From assembly GCF_016863395.1 (NCBI RefSeq), contig NZ_BOOU01000031.1, positions 62,001 through 126,000 of the forward strand: a DNA stretch of 64,000 nt, written 5' to 3'. The first letter of the stretch is position 1, and each line of letters opens with the position of its first letter. The notes under the pieces are model-generated. The model made no database searches. It saw nothing but the letters and a program-made list of their open reading frames with translations, and was not told where the DNA came from. Below, piece by piece: positions 24,195-32,849 of this stretch. The DNA is from Sphaerisporangium rufum (GTDB lineage: Bacteria; Actinomycetota; Actinomycetes; Streptosporangiales; Streptosporangiaceae). A program made the position numbers and the translations under genes.

Positions 24195-24572
24195 ATGGAC
24201 CGGTTCCACGTCATGTGGCGGAAGAGTCGTCGCAGTGGCACCGGCTCGGACTGCGTCGAGGTCGCCGTCGCCGACCCCAGCAAGGCGCGCGTCCGGCAGA
24301 AGGCGGATGCCGAAGAAGTCAGGAGGTCGTCCATGAACCTGTCCCGTGTCACGTGGCGGAAGAGCCGTCGCAGCGGCAATGGCTCGAACTGCGTCGAGGT
24401 CGCCGTCGCCGATCCGACAGAGGCGGGCGTCGCGCATAAGGCGGATGCCGATCGATTGTTCCTGTTTCGCGACTCGAAGGATCCGGAAGGTCCGATTCTC
24501 GCATTCACGCCATCCGAATGGGCTGCCTTTGTCGGCGGCGTCAAGGACGGCGACTTCGACGACCTGAGGTAA
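24195..24572 (+). CDS. DUF397 protein with internal tandem duplication
   Basis: 125 residues, about twice the usual DUF397 length. Residues 1-46 hold a partial copy (WRKSRRSGTGSDCVEVAVAD) that ends in charged sequence. A second ATG context begins a full copy from about residue 47 (WRKSRRSGNGSNCVEVAVAD) that continues to FRDSKDPEGPILAFTPSEW and GVKDGDFDDL, the normal DUF397 end. The two copies are close at DNA level as well, so the duplication is recent. The second copy alone could be translated from the ATG at 24333. It is the expected partner of the WhiJ-like regulator just upstream. Confidence 0.88.
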   Translation: MDRFHVMWRKSRRSGTGSDCVEVAVADPSKARVRQKADAEEVRRSSMNLSRVTWRKSRRSGNGSNCVEVAVADPTEAGVAHKADADRLFLFRDSKDPEGPILAFTPSEWAAFVGGVKDGDFDDLR

Positions 24573-24705
24573 CTCCTGATCACCTCGCCCGAGCGGCGGC
24601 GCCGCACCTTGCGCTGCCGCGCCGACAACCTATGTGTCCGGCTCCGCCCGAACCTGCCCCCGACCGGCTGGCGGTCACGATCTCCCGTTCTGGTGGTCAC
24701 GTCGG

Positions 24706-24737
24706 TTTGCGTTCGAGCGCGCTCGAAGGCATAGCGT
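24706..24737 (+). promoter_or_regulatory. MerR-type promoter with perfect palindrome in the spacer
   Basis: TTCGAGCGCGCTCGAA (24712-24727) is a perfect 16-base palindrome between TTTGCG (24706-24711) and TAGCGT (24732-24737), a 20-base spacer. Long spacers with a central palindrome are the hallmark of MerR-activated promoters, and a MerR gene follows the SDR gene. TAGCGT lies 7 bases before the SDR ATG, so the transcript would be leaderless. Confidence 0.65.
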
Positions 24738-24744
24738 CCCCGCC

Positions 24745-25605
24745 ATGACGACACAGAGCTGGATCATCACCGGCGCGTCGCGGGGGTTCGGACGCGCGCT
24801 GGCGGAGTCGGCGCTCGCGGCGGGCGACCACGTGGTGGCGGCGGTGCGCCGGCCCGAGAGCGTGGCCGATCTGGCGGCCGGGTACCCGGACGACTGCCTG
24901 CTCGCGACGTTCGACGTCCGGGACGTCGCCGCGGCCCCGGGGCTGGTGCGCGACACCATCGACCGCTTCGGCCGGCTCGACGTGCTGGTCAACAACGCGG
25001 GCCGGGCCGTGGTCGGAGCGGCCGAGGAGGTCGGCGACGCGCAGCTGCGCGAGCTGATGGATCTGCACCTGTTCGGCCCCGCCGCGCTCGTCCGGGCGGC
25101 GCTGCCCGCGATGCGCGAGCAGGGCACCGGGACGATCGTGCAGATGAGCAGCCAGGGCGGGCGGACGTCGTTCCCCGGCGTGTCGGCCTACTCCGCGTCG
25201 AAGTTCGCCCTCGAAGGCTGGTCGGAGGCGCTGGCCGGGGAGGTCGCGCCGTTCGGGATCCGGGTGATGCTCGTCGAGCCCAGCCGGTTCCGGACCGGCT
25301 TCAACGGGGGCGACGTGCTCGAGTTCGCCGAGCCGTCCGCGCCCTACCGTGACCTGCTGGCCGGCGTGCGGGCGGACATGGCCGGGGCCGACGGCCGCCA
25401 GGAAGGCGACCCCGCGCGGGCGGCCGAGATCATCGTGTCCCTCGTGCACGGCGACGAGGTGCCGCTGCGGCTGCCGCTCGGGCGCGAGGCGGTCGAGCGG
25501 ATCTCGGCTGCCTACCGGCGGGGCCTGGCCGAGGTCGAGCGGTGGGCCGAGACGGCCCGCGGCGCCGACTTCGCGGGCCTCCCCGCATCGGTACGGCCCG
25601 TCTAG
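24745..25605 (+). CDS. Short-chain dehydrogenase/reductase
   Basis: 286 residues, classical SDR of the cytoplasm using NAD(P). The cofactor motif is TGASRGFGRAL near residue 9; the Arg after Ser favours NADPH. NNAG occurs as VLVNNAGRAV; the catalytic Ser lies in IVQMSSQGG and the Tyr/Lys pair in YSASKFALEGW. Length and C-terminal region match the group often annotated as oxidoreductases beside MerR regulators. The ATG probably coincides with the transcription start. The MerR gene begins 10 bases after its stop. Confidence 0.9.
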   Translation: MTTQSWIITGASRGFGRALAESALAAGDHVVAAVRRPESVADLAAGYPDDCLLATFDVRDVAAAPGLVRDTIDRFGRLDVLVNNAGRAVVGAAEEVGDAQLRELMDLHLFGPAALVRAALPAMREQGTGTIVQMSSQGGRTSFPGVSAYSASKFALEGWSEALAGEVAPFGIRVMLVEPSRFRTGFNGGDVLEFAEPSAPYRDLLAGVRADMAGADGRQEGDPARAAEIIVSLVHGDEVPLRLPLGREAVERISAAYRRGLAEVERWAETARGADFAGLPASVRPV

Positions 25606-25608
25606 GCT
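25603..25608 (+). promoter_or_regulatory. -10 element TAGGCT of the MerR gene, overlapping the SDR stop codon
   Basis: TAGGCT ends 7 bases before the MerR ATG, the spacing of leaderless actinobacterial transcripts. Its TAG is also the stop codon of the SDR gene. Confidence 0.45.
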
Positions 25609-25615
25609 CGCAGGC

Positions 25616-26188
25616 ATGGCCACCGACGATCTGATGACCAGGGCGCTCGAGGCGCTCGGGGACGACGGTCCGCTGTCGGCCGAGGCGATCCACCGCCTCG
25701 CCGGTCCGGCCGGCCTGGCCGATCTGCCGGCGACGATGACGATCGCCGATGTCGCCGGCCTCCTCGACATCTCACCTCACACGCTGCGCTATTACGAGCG
25801 GGCCGGGCTGGTCGAGGTGGCCCGCGACGGTAACGGTCATCGCGTCTACGACGCCGGAGCCGTTCGGCGCCTGGTGTTCCTCACCCGGATGCGGCTGTCC
25901 GGCATGCCGATGCGCGACCTGCGGCACTACGTCTCGCTCGTCGATGCCGGCGGGCACACGGTGCCGGAGCGGCTCGACGTGCTGGTCGAACATCGCGACA
26001 CCATCCGCCGCCGCATCCGCGAGCTGACGCTCTCCCTCACGGCGGTCGAATACAAGATCGCCACGTACGGGGGTTCGACCGGACCGGACGTTCCGGCCGG
26101 CGGCCCCCTCACCGGTACCGGCCGCACGGCGCCGCCGGATGAGCCGCTGCGGCGGACACTCGCGACACCCACGACTATGACGCGCTGA
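25616..26188 (+). CDS. MerR-family transcriptional regulator
   Basis: 190 residues. The MerR winged helix starts around residue 40: MTIADVAGLLDISPHTLRYY, then ERAGLVEVARDGNGHRVYD and FLTRMRLSGMPMRDLRHYV. The following helix (ERLDVLVEHRDTIRRRIREL) should form the dimer coiled coil. There is an unusual N-terminal extension of about 40 residues. The last 12 codons lie over the start of the uridine-kinase relic in another frame, so its natural C-terminus may have been altered by the event that left the relic. It probably controls the SDR promoter. Confidence 0.88.
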   Translation: MATDDLMTRALEALGDDGPLSAEAIHRLAGPAGLADLPATMTIADVAGLLDISPHTLRYYERAGLVEVARDGNGHRVYDAGAVRRLVFLTRMRLSGMPMRDLRHYVSLVDAGGHTVPERLDVLVEHRDTIRRRIRELTLSLTAVEYKIATYGGSTGPDVPAGGPLTGTGRTAPPDEPLRRTLATPTTMTR

Positions 26189-26457
26189 ACCGGGTCCTAC
26201 TCGATCCGCTCGGTCCGGATGGAGATCGACGCTTCCAACACGCGGTCTACGATCGCACGACGGATACCGCGTTGCCCTCACCGGTCACGGTTGCCTCCGC
26301 CGGCGCTGTGCTGCTCTTCGACGGTGTCTTCCTCATGCGCCCGGAACTGGTCGAACGATGAGGGCTGCGCATCTTCGTGTCGACCACGCTGGAGCAGACC
26401 GTGGATCGCGCGGTGATCCGGGAGCGCCGGATGTCACCCCAGGCCGAAGCCGACCAT
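26155..26457 (+). pseudogene. Uridine kinase-like relic with in-frame stop
   Basis: In one frame the translation reads DTHDYDALNRVLLDPLGPDG, then FQHAVYDRTTDTALPSPV and VLLFDGVFLMRPELVER, hits TGA at 26359-26361, and continues GLRIFVSTTLEQTVDRAV before the next gene. This is the middle of a uridine kinase-like protein; the stop stands where relatives have Trp, so TGG to TGA is likely. The P-loop half is missing on the left and the C-terminus on the right. A complete but different P-loop kinase gene lies 1 kb downstream. Confidence 0.8.
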
Positions 26458-27287
26458 CAGTCGAGCAGGTGGGCGGGAACGGCGAGGTCGGGGTGGTTGG
26501 AAAGGCCGGAGAGGGCGGGGGGACGAGCGGCGGCGCAGGTGTCGGCCAGGGCGTCGAGAAGAACGTCGTAGTCTGGGCCCGTCCTGCCGGCGTAGGCGTC
26601 GGCCATCCGGCCCCATTCGTCCCAGGGCAGCATCTCTTTTTTACAGAGTGCGGCGAGGTCGCGAACCGCGTTGCCGCGGATCTCGGACGGTCCCCAGGCG
26701 TGGTCCGTGCGGGGAACGCCGAAACGGTGGCCGTCGATGTGGCCCTGGCGATAGCGGGTCCAGGCTTCGCCTCCGGTCAGGAACTCGCCTTCGGCCAGGT
26801 CGTCGGGGCGGGCGACGAAGCCGCGGCCGAGGTGCTCGGTGTCGACCCGCACCCAGCGGTCTTCCCCGTCGTGCCGGTATTCGGTGATCCAGTGGTCGAG
26901 GCCGTAGCCCTCCTCGAAGTACATGCCGAACCCGCATCTCGCGCGTGCGGGGATGCCTCGTAGCCGCAGCAGGGCGCAGGCGAGCGTGGCGAAGTCCCGG
27001 CAGGTGCCGACGACGCGCCTCTCGGGAGGTCGGGCCTGGTGGAGAGGGGACGGGTCGAGCGTGGTCAGCGCGGTGATCAGGGCGCTGACCGGCCTGATGT
27101 CCTTTTCGGCGAGGCGGTCTTCGGGAAGGTTCAGCGGGCCGACGTTGGCGATGTGGATGACCAGGCCCTGCGCTACGGCGCAGATGCCGACGGGGTCATC
27201 GGGCAACCCCTCGGCGAGCCGGAGCTGGGCGGGATCGAGACCCGTGAGCGGGCCGGGTAACGAGTAGTAGAGCACGTCATCCGTCAT
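26457..27287 (-). CDS. Transglutaminase-like domain protein
   Basis: 276 residues. The papain-like triad of the transglutaminase-like superfamily is present: Cys in RRVVGTCRDFATLACALLR, His in YGLDHWITEYR, Asp in RWVRVDTEH. No signal peptide or membrane span, so it is cytoplasmic. Members of this stand-alone group may be peptidases or amide-modifying enzymes; the substrate is unknown. The start at 27287 is chosen because TATGAT lies exactly 7 bases upstream, indicating a leaderless transcript. Its stop abuts the uridine-kinase relic. Confidence 0.82.
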   Translation of the reverse strand: MTDDVLYYSLPGPLTGLDPAQLRLAEGLPDDPVGICAVAQGLVIHIANVGPLNLPEDRLAEKDIRPVSALITALTTLDPSPLHQARPPERRVVGTCRDFATLACALLRLRGIPARARCGFGMYFEEGYGLDHWITEYRHDGEDRWVRVDTEHLGRGFVARPDDLAEGEFLTGGEAWTRYRQGHIDGHRFGVPRTDHAWGPSEIRGNAVRDLAALCKKEMLPWDEWGRMADAYAGRTGPDYDVLLDALADTCAAARPPALSGLSNHPDLAVPAHLLD

Positions 27288-27294
27288 GGTGCGG

Positions 27295-27300
27295 ATCATA
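27295..27300 (-). promoter_or_regulatory. -10 element TATGAT giving a leaderless transcript
   Basis: TATGAT on the minus strand is a near-consensus -10 hexamer 7 bases before the transglutaminase-like ATG at 27287. It also settles that start against the ATG at 27299. Confidence 0.55.
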
Positions 27301-27459
27301 GGATTTTGGGCCCGGTACGAGAAGGCCACCCGGCCCGTCGCGTTCCTGCGGCTCATCCTGGACACCCCGGCAGCGGGCGTTGATCATCTCGATAGGGTCG
27401 GCGTACCGGCATTCCGCCGGGGATCGCCTCCATGTCGTCCATCTCCGAAGAGAGGTCGA

Positions 27460-28110
27460 ATGCGTCTGTACCCAGGTGAGCCCGAGGCCTCCGGCTGGCA
27501 GGTGATGCCGCTGCTCGACGCCGTCCGGCGACTGAACGGCGCGGCACCCGGCGTCACCGGGCGGCCCCGGGTGATCGCGATCGACGGCCGGGGCGGGGCC
27601 GGCAAGACGACCCTGGCCAGGCGGTTGCGCGAGGTGGTGCCCGGCTCCGCCGTCGTGCACTCCGACGACATCGCCTGGAACCACGCCTATTTCGACTGGG
27701 GCACCGTGCTCCTGGAGAACATCCTGCTTCCCCTGCACCGGGGGGAGGCGGTGGACTTCCGGCCCGAGGCCTGGATCGCCAAGGACCGGCCCGGATCGAT
27801 CACCATCCCGGCCGGTACCGAGTATGTCTGGGTCGAGGGCACCGGCATCATCCGGCAGGAGCTCGCTCCGTGGCTGGACGCCTCGGTGTGGATCCAGGGC
27901 GACCTCGATGAGCAGGAGCGCCTCCTGGTCGCCCGGGACGGTGACTCCCCCGAGCAGCAGGAACACGTGGCGAACTGGCTGCTGGAAGAACTGCCGTTCC
28001 TCTTGCGAGAACAGCCCTGGGCCAGCGCCACGATGATCATCGCCGGCTCCCGGCAGATCGACCATGACCCGGCCGCCGAGCTGGTCATCGCCCCGCCGAT
28101 CAGGTCCTAG
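27460..28110 (+). CDS. Uridine kinase-like P-loop kinase
   Basis: 216 residues from ATG 27460 with AGAGG just upstream. The Walker A motif is VIAIDGRGGAGKTTLARRL near residue 45, and HSDDIAWNHAYFDW follows, whose Asp pair is typical of nucleoside kinases. VWVEGTGIIRQEL precedes a lid-like region with acidic and Arg residues (GDLDEQERLLVARDG). The family phosphorylates nucleosides or other small substrates with ATP in the cytoplasm. The relic at 26155-26457 belongs to the same broad family, but the sequences shared in the overlap are not close. Confidence 0.85.
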   Translation: MRLYPGEPEASGWQVMPLLDAVRRLNGAAPGVTGRPRVIAIDGRGGAGKTTLARRLREVVPGSAVVHSDDIAWNHAYFDWGTVLLENILLPLHRGEAVDFRPEAWIAKDRPGSITIPAGTEYVWVEGTGIIRQELAPWLDASVWIQGDLDEQERLLVARDGDSPEQQEHVANWLLEELPFLLREQPWASATMIIAGSRQIDHDPAAELVIAPPIRS

Positions 28111-28543
28111 AGCCAAGGTGGCGGGCCAGTCGGCCAGGCTCGCGCAGGTCTCCGTCCCCGCGCGTCCACCGGGAATCGAGTCGCATCTCTGCCGATCGAT
28201 GGATTGGCGGGCAGGGCGCGGCTTCGTACGCCGGGCCGGTGACTGACACGCGGGCGGCGGACGCGCCACCGGACCCGGCAGGCGGGCCTCCGCGCTCCGT
28301 CGCGTCCTGGCCGACGCCGGTCTGGCGCTGCTCATCGGCCCGCCCGGTGGCCGGTGAAGATCAGTACAGGACGGCCGTGTGGAGCCGGGCGCGCCTCACA
28401 AGCGACTACGTCGACTGATCGACCGGCGTCGCCCGGACGGTGACCGGGGCCGATCCCGGTCACCGGACCGGCGTCACCAGGCGCACGGGTGCCACCAGGT
28501 CCGGCCGGTGTCCACCGGTGACACCCGCCACCCGGCGGCGGGT
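28111..28543. other. Intergenic region between convergent kinase and GH36 genes
   Basis: No gene is supported; the short open frames lack ribosome-binding sites and family features. It contains the GH36 terminator hairpin. Confidence 0.5.
28439..28464. terminator. Terminator hairpin after the GH36 gene
   Basis: GGTGACCGGG at 28439-28448 pairs perfectly with CCCGGTCACC at 28455-28464 across a 6-base loop, 80 bases past the stop of the leftward gene. Confidence 0.55.
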
Positions 28544-30607
28544 TCAGGTACGGGTGAGGCGGAACAGGAAGGCGGTGCCGGGGCGGTCGGCGTAGCGGGG
28601 GGCGGCCAGGCCGACGGTGGCCAGGGCGCGGCCGGTGAGCCGAGGCCGGCGGGCGGCCCACTCGGGCCAGTGGCCGGCCGGGCCGGACACCGCGCCGGGG
28701 ATCGCCTGGACGGTGTACTCGGCGTCGGGGTCCAGGCCGGGCGGCCGGATGGGCGCGGGGCGTTCGGTGACCGAGGTCGCCAGCTGGACGTAGGCGAACA
28801 CCGCCTGGCTCCGGTCGGCGGCGACGACGCCGTGCACCCAGGCCGCCGGGTCGGGATGGTCGGCGCGGACCACCTCGCCGGTGTGCAGCAGCGGCCGCAG
28901 CTCCTTGTACAGGGTGATCCACTCGGCCAGCGCGGCCCGGTCCTCGGCGGGCCAGGCGGTGATGTCGGACTCGATGCCCGCGTGGCCGAACAGGGCGGTG
29001 GCCGCGCGGAACCCGATGCTCGTGGTCCGGTGGCTGATGTGCGCGCGGGCCGAGCCGACGTGGCTGCCGATCAGCTCGTACGGCAGCAGCAGGCCGGTCC
29101 AGCGCTGGATGTGCTGGCGTTCGAACGGGTCGATGTTGTCCGAGCCCCAGATCCGGTCGGTGCGCGCAAGGATGCCGAGGTCGGCGCGGGCACCGCCGGA
29201 GGAGCAGGACTCGATCTCCAGGCCGGGGAAGCGGGCCCGCAGCTCGTCCAGCAGCCGGTAGACGGCCCTGGTCTGCGCGTGCGTGCCAGGGACGCCCTGG
29301 TGCACCGGGTCGGCCAGGTCGCGGTTGTGGTCCCACTTGATGTAGTCGATGCCGTACTCGGCGACCAGGGCGCCGATGCGTTCCAGCAGGTAGGCGTACA
29401 CCTCGGGCCGGGCCAGGTCCAGGGTGTGCTGGTCGCGCTGGGGGAACGGCAGCCGTTCGGGGTCGGCGAGCAGCCAGTCGGGGTGCGCGCGCACCAGGTC
29501 GGAGTCGGGGTTGGCCATCTCGGGTTCGAACCACAGCCCGAACTGCATGCCGTGCTCGCGCACCCGGCGCACCAGCGCGTGCAGCCCGCCGGGCCAGACG
29601 GCCTCGTCCACGTACCAGTCGCCCAGGCCGGCGTTGTCGCTCCGGCGGTGCCGGAACCAGCCGTCGTCCACGACGAACCGCTCGGCGCCCGCCTCGGCGG
29701 CGGCATCGGCCAGCGCCAGCAGCCGGTCCTCTCGGTGGTCGAAGTAGACGGCCTCCCAGGTGTTCATCGTCACCGGGCGCGCGGTGCGCGGGTGGCCGTC
29801 CCGGGCGCGCACCATCTGGTGGAACCGGCGGCTCAGCCCGTCCAGCCCGGTGCCGGAGCTCGCGAAGTACACCCACGGGGTGCGGTAGGTCTCGCCCTGG
29901 CCGAGCCGGATCTCGCCCGGCTCCAGCAGCTCGCCGCCGGCCAGCACGGTGGTGCCGTCGGGGAGCCGCTCGGCGTAGTGGACGTGGTTGCCGCTCCAGG
30001 CGACGTGCACCGCCCACACCTCGCCGCTCCGGAACCCGAAGCCGGGGGTGCCCGCGACCAGCGGGCCGGCGTCGAACCCGGTGCGGCCGCGGCGGCTCTC
30101 CCGCGACCACACCCCCTGCCCCAGCGGCGCCCGCTGCGGGACGCGCTCGCGCGCCCACCGGCCGGCGAAGTCGAGCACCTCGCCGGCCTGCGCGGGCAGC
30201 GGCAGCAGGCAGGCCAGCCGGTCCAGCGTGTACGGGTCGACGGCGGTGTTGACCAGCTCGTAGCGCATCCGCGCCACGCCGTGCGAGGTCAGCTCGATCT
30301 CGGCCCGCAGCTCCAGCCCGGCACCGGGGTCGGCGGCGCGGGCGTGCACGCGGCTGCCGTCCACCTTCACCGGTTCGGCCAGGGTGAAGCGGTGCGGCCG
30401 CCAGGCGCCGTCACGGTGACCGGCCAGCGCCGGCCGGCCGAACCAGTCGTCGCCCTGGGCGGGCACCAGATCCAGCGCCGGGCCGGGCGGCGGCTCGGCC
30501 GGGTCGCCCTGAGGTCCCGGGCAGGCGCCCCAGTACAGCACCCGGGGCAGGCGCGGGCCGGCGACGTCGAGCATCAGCGCGACGCCGTCCGCGGAAAGTA
30601 CGATCAC
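28544..30607 (-). CDS. GH36 alpha-galactosidase
   Basis: 687 residues. GTG 30607 is preferred because GGAG sits five bases upstream; an earlier GTG at 30613 overlaps that site. The order is a beta-sandwich N-terminus (to about 280), a TIM barrel and a C-terminal beta domain. The nucleophile Asp is residue 426 in YIKWDHNRD and the acid/base Asp is residue 490 in WGSDNIDPF. The barrel opens with MNTWEAVYFD and FVVDDGWF; CSSGGARAD is also typical. No signal peptide, so it hydrolyses imported alpha-galactosides such as melibiose, raffinose or galactomannan fragments in the cytoplasm. It stands alone; no transporter is adjacent. Confidence 0.93.
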   Translation of the reverse strand: MIVLSADGVALMLDVAGPRLPRVLYWGACPGPQGDPAEPPPGPALDLVPAQGDDWFGRPALAGHRDGAWRPHRFTLAEPVKVDGSRVHARAADPGAGLELRAEIELTSHGVARMRYELVNTAVDPYTLDRLACLLPLPAQAGEVLDFAGRWARERVPQRAPLGQGVWSRESRRGRTGFDAGPLVAGTPGFGFRSGEVWAVHVAWSGNHVHYAERLPDGTTVLAGGELLEPGEIRLGQGETYRTPWVYFASSGTGLDGLSRRFHQMVRARDGHPRTARPVTMNTWEAVYFDHREDRLLALADAAAEAGAERFVVDDGWFRHRRSDNAGLGDWYVDEAVWPGGLHALVRRVREHGMQFGLWFEPEMANPDSDLVRAHPDWLLADPERLPFPQRDQHTLDLARPEVYAYLLERIGALVAEYGIDYIKWDHNRDLADPVHQGVPGTHAQTRAVYRLLDELRARFPGLEIESCSSGGARADLGILARTDRIWGSDNIDPFERQHIQRWTGLLLPYELIGSHVGSARAHISHRTTSIGFRAATALFGHAGIESDITAWPAEDRAALAEWITLYKELRPLLHTGEVVRADHPDPAAWVHGVVAADRSQAVFAYVQLATSVTERPAPIRPPGLDPDAEYTVQAIPGAVSGPAGHWPEWAARRPRLTGRALATVGLAAPRYADRPGTAFLFRLTRT

Positions 30608-31060
30608 CGGCACTCCACGGCGGTCGGGGGGAGGTCAGCCGATCAGAACCTACCCGCCTCCCCGGCCGGGGAGGCGGGGCGGGTCAGCAGGTGACCGGAC
30701 GGCCGCCGAAGGTCACGGCCGTTCGCCCGCCGCGGCCGGCGTGGTCGGGCCGGGAGACGGAACACCCGCGGAGCGCGAAACTTTCAGGACCGCACGCGAT
30801 TAACGTGCGGGAACGCCGGCCCGCCGGGGCCACGGGTGGCCTGATCCGGGAGGGCGGCGGTACGGTCCCCGGCGTGCGGGGACTGCCGGTGGTCGGGACG
30901 GCCGGCTCTGCGGACCACCGGACGGCCCGCCGCGGACGCGCCGTCCGCTCCCGCCGACGATCGCTGATCCAGGCCGGCGGCCTGGCCCGCACGTTCGAGC
31001 GCCGGACGCCGGCACGGCGGCACGGCCGCAGTTCAGCATCGGATCTCCGCTGGAGGACAC
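30608..31060. other. Long 5' region of the xylanase gene
   Basis: No gene is supported in these 453 bases. GAAACTTTC at 30777-30785, within CGAAACTTTCAG, is about 280 bases upstream of the xylanase ATG. It is followed by a 7-base-pair hairpin (CCGCACG and CGTGCGG around CGATTAA). Confidence 0.5.
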
Positions 31061-32491
31061 ATGAGACCGTCCGATACCGTGGCGCGACCGTCCAGGGCCC
31101 GCGGGGCGGCCGCCACGCTGGCCGCGGTCATTTCGGTGGTGACCGCCGTCGCGGTGGGCCTGGCGATGCCCGCCCAGGCGGCGTCCACGCTGAAGGCCGC
31201 GGCCGAGGCCAAAGGACGCTATTTCGGCACCGCGCTGACCAGGGGAGATCTGAGTAACACCAGCCTGACCACCCTGGCTGCCGCCCAGTTCGACATGGTG
31301 ACGCCGGGCAACGAGATGAAGTGGGACGCCACCGAGCCGTCCCGGGGATCGTTCAACTACTCCGGGGGCGACCAGATCGTCTCCTTCGCCCAGGCACGCG
31401 GCATGCGGGTGCGCGGGCACACCCTGGTGTGGCACAACCAGCTGCCGTCATGGGTCAGCGCGCTGCCGCTGAACCAGGTGCAGAGCGCGATGGAGAACCA
31501 CATCGCCAACGTGGCCGGCCACTACAAGGGCAAGATCTACGCCTGGGACGTCGTCAACGAGCCGTTCAACGAGGACGGCAGCTACCGCAACGACGCGTTC
31601 TACAAGGCGATGGGCACCGGTTACTTCGCCGTCGCGCTGCGGGCCGCCCGCGCCGCCGACCCGAACGCCAGGCTGTACATCAACGACTACAACGTCGAGG
31701 GCGTCAACGCCAAGAGCGACGCGCTGTACGCGCTGGCCCGGTCGCTGAAGTCGCAGGGCGCCCCGCTGGACGGCATCGGGGTGCAGGCCCACTTCATCGT
31801 CGGCCAGGTCCCCTCGACGCTGCAGGCCAACCTGCAGCGCTTCGCCGACCTCGGCCTGGACGTCGCCATCACCGAGCTGGACGACCGCATCCAGATGCCG
31901 GCCGACAGCTCCGAGCTGCAGCAGCAGGGCACCGACTACGGCAGGATCGTGAATTCCTGCCTGGCGGTCGCCCGCTGCGTCGGCATCAGCCAGTGGGGCG
32001 TGGACGACGGCCACTCCTGGATACCCGGGACGTTCCCCGGCTACGGCGCGCCGATGATGTGGGACGCGAGCTACCAGCCCAAACCCGCCTACACCGCGGC
32101 CCTCAACGCGCTGAACAGCGGCACCTCCTCGCCGTCCCCGTCCCCGTCCCCTTCGCCGAGCCCGTCGCCGAGCCCGTCGCCGTCGCCGGGTCCCGGTGGG
32201 GCGTGTTCGGCGACGATCTCGACGGTGAACAGCTGGGGCGGCGGGTTCCAGTCCGAGGTCACCGTCCGGGCCGGTAGTTCGGCGGTCAACGGCTGGACGG
32301 TGAAGTGGAGCTGGCCGGGCGGCCAGTCCATCAGCAGCCTGTGGAACGGCATCCAGACCGTCTCCGGGTCCGCCGTGACGGTGAAGAACGCCGCCTACAA
32401 CGGCTCGGTGCCGGCCGGCGGCTCCACCACCTTCGGCTTCACCGCCAACGGCACCGCCGCCACCCCCACCGCGACCTGCACCAGTCCCTGA
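31061..32491 (+). CDS. Secreted GH10 endo-beta-1,4-xylanase with CBM2
   Basis: 476 residues; GGAGGACAC precedes the ATG. The signal peptide ends near AMPAQAA. The GH10 barrel spans about residues 45-350. The acid/base Glu is residue 167 in WDVVNEPFNE and the nucleophile Glu is residue 272 in VAITELDDR; HTLVWHNQLPSW is also diagnostic. A Ser-Pro linker follows, then a C-terminal CBM2 with surface Trp residues (NSWGGGF, NGWTVKWSWPGG) and the end GGSTTFGFTANG. It cleaves xylan outside the cell, anchored by the carbohydrate-binding module. A strong terminator follows. Confidence 0.97.
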   Translation: MRPSDTVARPSRARGAAATLAAVISVVTAVAVGLAMPAQAASTLKAAAEAKGRYFGTALTRGDLSNTSLTTLAAAQFDMVTPGNEMKWDATEPSRGSFNYSGGDQIVSFAQARGMRVRGHTLVWHNQLPSWVSALPLNQVQSAMENHIANVAGHYKGKIYAWDVVNEPFNEDGSYRNDAFYKAMGTGYFAVALRAARAADPNARLYINDYNVEGVNAKSDALYALARSLKSQGAPLDGIGVQAHFIVGQVPSTLQANLQRFADLGLDVAITELDDRIQMPADSSELQQQGTDYGRIVNSCLAVARCVGISQWGVDDGHSWIPGTFPGYGAPMMWDASYQPKPAYTAALNALNSGTSSPSPSPSPSPSPSPSPSPSPGPGGACSATISTVNSWGGGFQSEVTVRAGSSAVNGWTVKWSWPGGQSISSLWNGIQTVSGSAVTVKNAAYNGSVPAGGSTTFGFTANGTAATPTATCTSP

Positions 32492-32849
32492 GCAGGCCCC
32501 GCGGGCCGGCCGGGAACGCCCCCGGCCGGCCCGGTTCGCCCGCTGCATCCAGGTCGGCGGTGCCGCGGTGGCTGCCGGTGCGGACGCCACCGACCACCGC
32601 ACGGATGGAATATCAACCGGCGTTCGTTGGCTGAGTTGAATCCTTTCACTGCCTGGATATAGTGACAGAAGTGGTGTGGTGTTGCCGCGAAGCGGGACAT
32701 GATTCGCGTTCGTCAGCCAATGCCGCGGGCTTTGCCGCGTCACCGGGTCGGGCGGAGGATCGGAGTGGGCGCCGCCGGGCCACCGGGGGTTGATCAGCCG
32801 GCGCGGCCGCCGGCGACGCGCGGATCAACGATCACGGGGTGGGCTGAGC
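32492..32849. other. Intergenic region with xylanase terminator and LacI promoter region
   Basis: No gene is supported. After the terminator (32503-32532) an AT-rich stretch holds TGAATCCTTTCA at 32637-32648, a symmetric variant of the TGAAA-TTTCA-like motif, about 210 bases before the LacI start. Confidence 0.45.
32503..32532. terminator. Terminator hairpin after the xylanase gene
   Basis: GGGCCGGCCGGG at 32503-32514 pairs perfectly with CCCGGCCGGCCC at 32521-32532 across a 6-base loop, 12 bases past the stop. Confidence 0.8.

Noticed and set aside
30691-31257. 188-codon plus-strand frame over the xylanase start
   Set aside because: It overlaps the signal peptide region of the well-supported xylanase in another frame and resembles nothing known.
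32130-32190. Tandem GC-rich repeats, also at about 51065-51140
   Set aside because: These encode Ser-Pro linkers between catalytic and CBM2 domains, not independent repeat elements or CRISPR units.
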